Origin: Erodium maritimum
Taxonomy: Eukaryota; Streptophyta; Magnoliopsida; Geraniales; Geraniaceae
DNA: 64,000 nucleotides
Assembly: GCA_963921825.1 (NCBI GenBank)
Contig: OY997589.1
Coordinates: forward strand, 86,226,523-86,290,522
Reading direction: 5' to 3'
Part shown: in pieces, positions 56,607 through 64,000 of the stretch
Layout of the letters: every line of letters begins with the position of its first letter
Position numbering within the stretch: the first letter of the stretch is position 1
Position numbers and translations under genes: made by a program
The notes under the pieces: model-generated
The model's database searches: none
What the model saw: the letters and a program-made list of their open reading frames with translations, nothing else
Told to the model about the DNA's origin: nothing

Positions 56607-58292
56607 TTTCATGTTAGTCTTAGTGCCCGTAGTTCAATCCTAAATGTCCAAATGTATATATCATCGTTAGCAATAAAATTAAAGCGGCTTTATATTACTT
56701 ATGTGTTGGAGTAATATATCGATGTGTGCTCTGATCTATGCCCACCATGCGAATAGAACCATAGATCGAGATATATCACACTCGATGGGTCCCTAGTCAA
56801 CAAAGCTTCACTAGAAGCGACTAGTATGAAAGATGGCTCTTTATGGCTTACGTTCTGTTAGTCATTGGAATGGGATTCCGGAGTCTGATCATAGATATCA
56901 TGTGGGACATGATATTGGACGACCCGCCCTGAATATGTGCCATAGATTAAGTCATGAACATATTCAGTGTTGTAGCTTGTCATGTATCCTTAGACCAAGG
57001 AGTCTTTGTGATCGCTATGTAGTCAACAACTGAGTTTGACCTGAGCCTAACGTTGTCCGTAACAGGGCTTCCATAACGGCCAGGATTGGCTTGGGGACGG
57101 GCTACATGAGTGACACGAAAGACGGCTAAGGGATTTATCCCTCATACTAAGGTATGGGAAAGATATCGGTTCTCGGCCGCTTGATGAGAGTGACTGGAAA
57201 GAATAGCATGGCCATGCACATGATACTGGGTATCATATCTTCAGTCATCTCACATATCAAGGAACGGTGATTGAGAATAATAAGGATGACGGCTCTATGC
57301 CTTATCTCAATCAGGATATCGGAGATAAAAGGATAATGACAGGGACGACGGAAAGGTTAGAATCGATTGGTTCGATTCGCTATGTAGTGTCAGGCAATAC
57401 TAAAGTCTCGTTAGTTGCCACTTATATAGGATCAAGTAAAATGGGATTTTACGTTGATCTATCGACATGCATAGACCTAAGGGTCACACCGAAGGATGAA
57501 ACTCATTGACACATTTATGGAGAATGGCCAAAAGAGAGTTGTCTCGGGACATGACCAAAACTGGGTTTTGGGTCATGTGCCCGTAAGTGAATAGGACATT
57601 ACGGATCAAGACAAGGCTTAGAGTCTTGGGATTGATCGCGTTGGATAATGTTGGACATTTCCGGTATGGAAGGCTTGGAGGCGATGAGCACGTCACGAGA
57701 CCTCGTTGGGAATGGCCATGGGCCATGTTCCAAGAGGCCCATGAAAGGCCCATGCAACCAAGGCCCGTGGAACTAATTAATCAAGTCTTGATTAATTAGT
57801 ACTAAGTAAGCAAGACAAGGATTAAGGTGTTGGTGATTCACCACCTAACCCATCTTGTCTTGCCATACTTAGCACCATGCTTGTCTTACTTCACACCATG
57901 CTTCACACCTTACTTGTCCTTGATGGTTGTTGATGGTTTAAGTCATCTTTTTCCTACAACAAATCACAAGACAAGAATAGGAAACACAACTTCTCTCCCT
58001 CTCACACTACAATTTCGAGTTTGGCACTTTCCCCCCCTCTTGTTGTGTTCTTGAGTCATCTAAAGAAGAACTACGTGGCTTTGATTCCAATTGGATACGT
58101 AGGCGTCTTGGAGACTCAAGCCGATCATTCGTTAACCGGTGTTCTTGTTTTGGTAAGAACTAGTGCTGAATTTTTCTCTTGTGAATCCATTCTTTGTTAG
58201 TTGTTTCATGGTTTTAATCGTCTCTTGGTTTTCATTGATTTTCCGCTGCGAGTTGGTTCATCTCCAACCCTACCTCGAGACCCAACATTTCA
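56607..58292 (-). mobile_element. solo LTR (family L2), minus strand, nested in its own family
   Basis: 1676-bp unit (56612-58287). Read on the minus strand it starts TGTTGGGTCTCGAGG and ends ..AGACTAACA (TG...CA). It is bounded by perfect TTTCA duplications (56607-56611 and 58288-58292) and inserted into the plus-strand L2 LTR. All short frames inside (56833-57033, 57267-57509, 57484-57753) are non-coding LTR sequence. A complete LTR with its duplication but no internal region is the product of LTR-LTR recombination. Confidence 0.85.
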
Positions 58293-58861
58293 TCCTCCGG
58301 TGTGACCCTTATTTTTATGCATGTCACTAGATAAACGTAAAATCTCATTTTACTTAATCCTACATAAGTGGAAACTAACGAGACTTCAGTATTGCTTGAT
58401 ACTGCATAACGAATCGACCCTATCGATTCTAACCTTTCTATCGTCTATATCACTATCCTTTTATCTCTAGATATCCTGATTGAGATAAGGCATAGAACCG
58501 TGGTCCTTATTATTCTCAATCAGTGTTCCTTGATATGTGAGAAGACTGAATCTTTGATACCCAGTATTATGTGCATGGCCATGCTATTCTTTCAGTCACT
58601 CTTGATCAAGCGCCCGAGAACCGATATCTTTCTCATACCGTAGTATGAGGGATAAATCCCTTACCCCTCTTTCATGCCACTCATGCAATTCATCCACAAG
58701 CCAATCCTGGCCGTTATGGAAGCCCAATCATGGTGCAACGTTAGGCTCATGTTAAACTCAGTATATAAACAAATAAACCGATAAAAATAGGAATTGAAAT
58801 GCAAATGATTTTTATCGAATCGGGTCGTAGGAAACTTGTAGGTAATCGAAGGCATAGTCGA

Positions 58862-59350
58862 GGCCTAGTAATATGTTTTTTAAGAGCACCCCAACGGTGG
58901 GCGTAGAGCCGTTGTAGGTGTGCTGTTGCAGGCACTGCAACGACTCATTTCCACGGTTTCCCAACGCAAGAGGCGTTGTTTGGTGTGCCGACACAGTAGG
59001 TCGCCTCAACCTACTGCAACGATGCGACTAGTCGGTGTAGGCCCAATGTCTAGTCGACGTGCCAACCCCACGCCGACATGTGGCGGCGGCGAATTAAAAA
59101 AAAACACACCCTTTCTATTCTACACACACCCTCTTTTCTTCTTTTCCTTGAACTTTTTCTACATCACTCCACAATGAACGACCCTTGGAACCTCGATTTC
59201 ATCTTGGACTCCTTGAATGTTGAGGACTCGGTGCACACAGAAGAAGAGCTCAATGTCATATCAAATCCTACACCTCCCTTCTTCAACCGACCAAATCCTA
59301 TACGGACAAGTATGGTCGGTGATGCTTTCACCTCCCATTCTGTTGCATAG
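58862..59350 (+). mobile_element. possible PIF/Harbinger remnant
   Basis: TTTTTTAAGAGCACCCCAACGGTGGG (58875-58900) looks like a Harbinger-type TIR after a TAA/TTA target. A promoter-like pyrimidine stretch and the ORF at 59174-59350 (MNDPWNLDFILDSLNVEDSV.., 58 residues) follow. The ORF resembles the acidic N-termini of Harbinger-associated proteins only loosely, and no DDE domain or right TIR is present. LINE sequence begins right after it. Confidence 0.3.
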
Positions 59351-59370
59351 TGCTTCACCTTCCGGTCTCT

Positions 59371-60790
59371 CTAATACTCTAGTATGGAGGAGTCATACCT
59401 CGGGGTACCACGTAGCTCCATCTCACACTCCCGAACTCCATAGTTGATCCTCCCACAATTAAAGCATAAGGTAAGGAGTTTTGTATACATGAGATCGACC
59501 CTCACAGGGTCCAGAAACCCCTTGAAGCGCAGCAGCAGAACATGGTGGAGAGGGCGGTCCACGAGTTGCCAAAAATGAAACCTCGTTACTCCTCCCTGGC
59601 ACATCCCCCATTGATCACAAGGGACATCCACACAACTTCTCAGTGTCGCACCTATCGTTTCTCCCGTCATCTTCGTTCAGACCAAAGGCGGGAGACCATG
59701 GGCATGGACCCAAAGTTGCATACGGTCCAAAACGGGAAGCTTCTGGGCCAAATGATCAATTTCTCCGAGAAAGAGAGGACGACTTGTCAAAGTACCGGTG
59801 TTCATTACATATGACCCAAGACCGAGACTCTACCGACTCGAAGTAGAAACCAAAAATCTCTGGGCCAATATCTTTGATGACCAACCCCTCCGTAGACCGG
59901 CCCCACGCACTGGTGATGATTCAGAGGAGGACGTTCTTAGCTTTCCCACCATACCAAACTGTTGGCGCGTGAGGATAGAGGGATTGACCAGAGAGTATAG
60001 GACCAGACTCTCCACCTCTTCCTCCTTCTCGAGAGAGAGAAAGATGAGAGGCTGTCTTGGAGACACGCCATGTAGGCCAACAAATCCAGCAAATACGACG
60101 CCATGTGCGTGAGGGTTTTCTCTGGGGGTAGCACCGCCTTCTGGCCACGAACCATTCCAACAGGAACAGTGAGCATGGATGGAAGGATTCGAAATCCTAT
60201 CCGCGTTAGGAAGCGAGAGGCCCACGCACAAAGATTCAAAGGTCGACCTCGGGTTATCGTCGACCAACGCTTTCCCACGTACAAGGTCCCGTTGCAGTGG
60301 AGGTATGGAAGGAGATCCATCCGTGGAATGAGGAGGAGGACAAGAGTTGATTGTGGGCGACGGAGGAAGAGCTAGTGGCTGGTTACTTGCAACCGATGCA
60401 ACGCCTTTGGTCCTCACCGGTCTGCTTTTTCGGGTTTCCCAGACGTTGACGGTGTAGAATATCCCAGAGCAAAGGGAACCAAAGACGTGGAGAGCGATGG
60501 TAGTGATGGAATCTCCGGTATGGATGGAGACGCAAAAGAAAGGCAGATTAGGGTTTGCTTCGGCTTCCTCTTATACTGAGCCTTTAAGGGCAACTTCGCA
60601 TCAAGAGAGGGAAGAGGACGCAGCAAGGGAGATGACTGCAACAGTGGAGACAGAGACAAGACAGGGCCGGTAGGAATTGAACAGCGGTGTCGACGGCGGT
60701 GTCAACGTCAAATATAAGACTAGAAAACACCATAACCGTAAAACTAGAGCTAGGATTTGCTCTCAATGAACGAGTGAGAATTGTACAAAA
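59371..60790 (-). pseudogene. degenerate LINE ORF1 (zinc-knuckle type), minus strand
   Basis: The frame 59670-59371 reads TGETIGATLRSCVDVPCDQW and VDLMYTKLLTLCFNCGRINY, ending the knuckle as GVREC. The CCHC motif CFNCGRINYGVREC has Tyr where the conserved His should be. Upstream, 60417-59830 is an open Pro/Ser-rich frame that probably belongs to the N-terminal half, separated by stops. The CVDVP..R....D...PL..G...... / YE.LP.FC..CG..GH...EC layout is typical of plant L1 ORF1 (DUF4283 and zf-CCHC_4). No ORF2 on the 3' side; the sequence passes into the Harbinger-like remnant. Confidence 0.6.
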
Positions 60791-61253
60791 TTCTACTTGG
60801 GTTAGCTTAATGGTAAGTCTTTAGTTTTTTTTTTTTGTATTTGACGTTTTATTAATGTATTTAATTTTTTTTTTTGTCAAAAGAGAAAACAGAACAACGT
60901 TATCTTTGTCTATGAATTTATTTATCAATGATGATTCGTGGTAGATGTACTTCATTATTGGTTTCTTTTCTAAACCATGTTTACAATGATTTATGTAATC
61001 ACAATTTACAAGTGTTAATCTAATTTGAAGTTCACACATCTCCATCTTTATTGCCTTCATTTTCTAAAAAGAATATTCTTTCTCTTACTATGAATGTTTG
61101 CAGTTTCAAGAAAATAAACTTTAATAGCGTTGGTCAAATCTGACCAACAAAACCTCAAAGAATAGTAAAAATAAATTAAAGTCATACTCAATTCTCATGT
61201 TTTAGGTTCATATAATTAATGCATGATACTAGAAGTTTTTATAATAAAATATT
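60791..61253 (+). repeat. spacer plus first part of the duplicated 44.6-kb block
   Basis: TTAGCTTAATGGTAAG (60797) is an A-box-like string. 61121-61230 matches 44632-44735 (CGTTGGTCAAATCTGACCAACAAAACC). Confidence 0.5.
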
Positions 61254-61741
61254 GGGTTAAATATCGAAACTTACTCTTAAGTATTGGTCACGAACACTAT
61301 ACTACCCACGTTATCAAAATGAACACTACACTACCCTTAAGTATTGGTCACACGATTTTGTTAGTAAAAATGGACGGAATTTTCCATTCCGTTAGTCATA
61401 TGACCTCAAGTGTCATATAATGGATGGTAAAATGACGTTTCCCCTTAATTATATGACCTCTACACATTTTATAAGGAACATTACCATTGTACCCACGTTA
61501 TTGTTCCTTATAAAATGTATAGAGGTCTAATACTTAAGGGAAAAAAAACGTCATTTTAACATCCATTATATGACACTTGAGGTCATATGACTAACGGAAT
61601 GGAAAATTCCGTCCATTTTTACTAACAAAATCGCGTGACCAATACTTAAGGGTAGCGTAGTGTTCATTTTGAAAACGTGAGTACTGTAGTGTTCGTGACC
61701 AATACTAAAGAGTAAGTTTCAATATTTAACCCTAAAATATC
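61245..61741. mobile_element. Mutator-type foldback MITE, copy B
   Basis: 479-bp element (61254-61732). TIRs start GGGTTAAATATCGAAACTTA (left) and GGGTTAAATATTGAAACTTA (right, inverted). Flanked by 9-bp near-identical duplications TAAAATATT (61245-61253) and TAAAATATC (61733-61741). It has the same internal blocks as copy A at 17.4 kb (GGTCATATGACTAACGGAAT, TTATAAGGAACATTACCATT, ACGGAATGGAAAATTCCGTC). Confidence 0.9.
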
Positions 61742-62313
61742 AATGGCATGTAAACTTTTATTTTTTATTTCAACGAAAGTTATGCGCAGATAAAGACAAG
61801 TGATAAACATGAAACCAATGCCACATTTCAATAAGAGAGGATAATATAAAAGGTTTTGTAGTTGTAGCCTTGTAGGAGTTTTTTTTTTTTTGAAATGAGT
61901 AATCGGGGAAGTACATTAATGCAAGAAATAAACCATACAAAGTAGGGTGTAAAAGTATTGAGTTCCAGATATGTGTCCTGGTTGACCGTAGGTCCATAGC
62001 CAATCTGGCGCTCATGTACCCGTAGAAAAATAATGTTTCTGGTTGCAGATACTAACTTAGGACATCCCCTTATCGACATCTTAAAAGTACGAAACGAGAA
62101 ATATAAGCGACCTAAAAACCAAATCCTACATCAACATAAAATCCAACTAAGACAATCCTTACAATTCAGAATTGAAACTAAAACTGAATCCAACCTAAAA
62201 CATGAAAAACGATTTGCTTCCTTTCTCCTCCCAGGACAGCCTAGCAACGTCATCCCCGAGTCATGACGGGTGGGTCCCGGATCCCAATTCCACAGGCTGT
62301 ATTGCTCCACAAC
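61742..62313. other. intergenic, nothing recognised
   Basis: AT-rich, with a poly-T run at about 61880. 61990-62160 may be retroposon-derived, but no family motif is clear. Confidence 0.35.
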
Positions 62314-62763
62314 CTTCTTGATGCAGTCCTAATTGAGAACAAAAAAGGTATCGGTGTCCGAATTCGACAAAGTCCTAGCCTATTTTGGGTCGAAACGGGA
62401 TTCCAAGAAAAACTCATGGATTTTCCATGAGCCCCGCGAGTTTTCGTCCTTTCAAGGTCATCTGGAGGGTTAAATTCGTATTTTTAGAAGTCCAGATATT
62501 ATTTCTTGTTTTTGTTTCCTGTTTTTGATTTCCTTTATTTGAATTAGGGTTTTTGAGTTTAGTTTCCTTATTGTATTAGGACTTTGGGGTATTAGTTTTC
62601 TATTTAACCACTTGTTATCTTTCATTGTAATTCAGACTTTTATGAAATAAACACAAAAAACGAGTTCTGCTTGGAAACCCGTTTCGACCCAAAATAGGCT
62701 AGGACTTTGTCGAATTCGGACACCGATACCTTTTATGTTCTCAATTAGGACTGCATCACTTCT
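62314..62763 (-). mobile_element. LTR-derived palindromic element with CTTCT duplication
   Basis: 440-bp unit (62319-62758) with perfect CTTCT on both sides (62314-62318, 62759-62763). The middle is a minus-strand copy of the L1 solo LTR (GGACTTTGGGGTATTAGTTT, AATTAGGGTTTTTGAGTTTA, CCCGCGAG..). Its outer ~75 bp on each side are inverted copies of each other: TGATGCAGTCCTAATTGAGA at the left and TCTCAATTAGGACTGCATCA at the right, continuing through GTATCGGTGTCCGAATTCGA and its complement to the GGGTCGAAACGGG block. The other L1 copies in this window lack this symmetry. Confidence 0.8.
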
Positions 62764-63195
62764 CCAAGTGGATAAACTGTGGAGGTCGGTTCGTGAATAA
62801 ACCCGAGAGTTCATTATAGTCTTCTCGACTCTGTGTTACCTCTATCGATGACGATGATGAGATTGACCACCTGCGACTCGTCCGATTGAAGCGTAGATCC
62901 GGCAACGGTGGAGGGACACGACGGGGATAGCGGCGGTTGTGCTCGGATGGAGGACAATTACAGTTATTGTGCAGGCAAAGGAGACTGCCGAGAGAGGGGT
63001 TAATAAAGTAAACAAGCAGAAAGAGAGCTCCATCGACAATCTCTATGACCGAAGCCATGAAAGCAGTCGATGGCGGATAAGATTTTGGAGGATGATGGTT
63101 CTTGCAGACCTATAGAGCTTTTATAATAAGTTGCTTCCTCTGTTTTGTAGGAGTTTATAGGTTAGTATGGAGCATAAAAGCTTCTTTTTTGTATA
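62764..63195. other. unassigned
   Basis: GC-richer stretch (62820-63060) with short minus-strand frames (62756-63058) that match nothing I recognise; possibly a retroposon 5' end. Confidence 0.35.
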
Positions 63196-63199
63196 AATA

Positions 63200-63440
63200 T
63201 TATCATTCAGAATTCAAGATTTTATACGATATGGATATTATTTGGTGATTGAAAATTCTAAAGCACCATTTATGTAAGCATGCATACTATTCACTACTAA
63301 CATATATGTACCAAAATGAGCATCGTTTGCACATCAATTCGAAACTGGTTTATGGACAAAAAGTATGAACAGAATTACAGTGAAAAAGAGGACGAGTTTG
63401 AAAAGAATTGCAAAGTTAATTGTATTTGAAAGTGGTGGAG
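63200..63440 (+). repeat. second part of the duplicated 44.6-kb block
   Basis: CAAGATTTTATACGATATGG, ACCAAAATGAGCATCGTTTG and GCACATCAATTCGAAAC match 44949-45085 in order. Confidence 0.6.
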
Positions 63441-63842
63441 AGAGTGAGGAATCAATACTTCATTGACTTCAATTTTGTAGGATACCCACTTCTTCTTGTC
63501 CCGCGTCACCCAGCCAATACTATGCTTCACCTATTTGTAATTTTATTTTTATGGATATCATCACGCCAACAATTTTGATTCCCGGGTTTATATTCTGGAA
63601 ACTCTTTTATTTATCTATGTATAAGAGCATGTTTTGTAGATCGATTTTGTTTCTCGAATTTCGTCGATTAATCACTGACAAATCAAAAAATATTGTTAAT
63701 AAGACTAAATTGGGCCTTTTTCAACGTTGTAGACCGTCTAAGATTCTGTCAACGCTAATAAAAATAATAAAAGACCCGATTTTGCAGAGAGGACTTTGAC
63801 CAACAAATTAGAGGCTGCCACAATATATTCATCCTATCGTTT
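63441..63842. other. spacer before the open frame at the right edge
   Basis: AT-rich; a plus-strand frame of 82 codons (63551-63799) has no recognisable motif and is not called. Confidence 0.35.
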
Positions 63843-64000
63843 ATGGATGCATTCAATTATAACGAGTCCGATCCGACGGTAATCGACTATGCGATGTTAC
63901 GGAAGATGACTCGAAAATCGGAGGGTAATTTGTCCGAGTCGTTAAGGGAAACTATGAAGGAAGGCGAGGAGCTCATGATAAACCTGTCGACGGTGAAGTA
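63843..64000 (+). CDS. partial hypothetical ORF running off the window
   Basis: From an ATG at 63843 a frame is open to the window end (52 complete codons). It reads MDAFNYNESDPTVIDYAMLR, then KMTRKSEGNLSESLRETMKE and GEELMINLSTVK. The composition is hydrophilic and protein-like, richer in charged residues and with higher GC than the DNA before it. The frame is also open upstream to a stop at 63768-63770, so the true start is uncertain. I do not recognise the family; it could be a gene's first exon or transposon coding sequence. Confidence 0.35.
   Translation, partial: MDAFNYNESDPTVIDYAMLRKMTRKSEGNLSESLRETMKEGEELMINLSTVK

Larger units (their letters stand above)
55889..58761 (+). mobile_element. 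host LTR (family L2), plus strand, interrupted
   Basis: Starts TGTTGGGTCTCGAGG at 55889, runs into the N gap, resumes at 56194 and continues to 56611, then again from 58293 to about 58761 after the nested copy. It is homologous (in inverted orientation) to the nested LTR throughout: for example the Met-poor non-coding blocks CCAACTCGCA.CGGAA.A, TCCAACATTATC.., GATATCCTGATTGAGATAAG, CATGGCCATGCTATTCTTTC and CCAATCCTGGCCGTTATGGAAG. Its 3' part beyond 58761 (TTAAACTCAG) is not found. No internal coding region, so probably a solo or truncated LTR. Confidence 0.75.

Noticed and set aside
56833..57753. Small ORFs in the 56-58 kb region
   Set aside because: They lie inside a solo LTR and have no conserved protein content.

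Overview
This is nuclear DNA from a flowering plant, almost certainly a eudicot. It is AT-rich and gene-poor, its coding genes are eukaryotic (one has GT-AG introns), and it is packed with plant-type retrotransposons (Ty1/copia, L1-like LINEs, solo LTRs) and foldback MITEs. I cannot fix the family or species from the sequence. A run of exactly 200 N (55994-56193) marks a scaffold gap.

Host genes. I can support three. A four-exon gene on the minus strand (40414-42610) encodes a class II homeodomain-leucine zipper protein of the ATHB17 type. Two single-exon plus-strand genes (26664-27038 and 32156-32587) encode small secreted, probably GPI-anchored hydroxyproline-rich proteins and are neighbours about 5 kb apart. 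A reading frame open at the right edge (from 63843) and one unidentified minus-strand ORF near 44 kb are weak candidates.

Layout. 0-5.5 kb: a ~1.1-kb near-palindrome carrying tRNA-like boxes, then AT-rich DNA without recognisable genes. 5.5-25.4 kb: poly(A)-tailed retroposons, including two copies of an RRM-bearing LINE derivative with no ORF2, three copies of a non-coding repeat called F2 here, a LINE ORF1 relic, a LINE ORF2 relic, a Mutator-type MITE and a solo LTR. 26-33 kb: the two cell-wall protein genes and another F2 copy. 34-39.3 kb: two more F2 copies, a copia gag fragment and a second solo LTR. 40.4-42.6 kb: the HD-Zip gene. 45.2-49.1 kb: a decayed minus-strand copia element. 49.2-49.9 kb: a short tandem array. 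51.0-55.7 kb: a nearly full-length plus-strand copia element with target-site duplications. 55.9-58.8 kb: an LTR nested inside a second LTR of the same family in the opposite orientation. 58.9-63.5 kb: transposon remnants, a second Mutator-type MITE, a palindromic LTR-derived element and a split duplicate of the 44.6-45.1 kb block.

No rRNA, CRISPR or prokaryotic operon is present. The most interesting items are the RRM LINE derivative with no ORF2 (two independent insertions, both with target-site duplications), the F2 family (six copies, all in one orientation, with internal subrepeats), the tRNA-box palindrome, the same-family LTR-in-LTR nest and the palindromic element at 62.3-62.8 kb. The frameshifts in the copia element at 51-55.7 kb nearly all fall in homopolymers, so some may be sequence errors.
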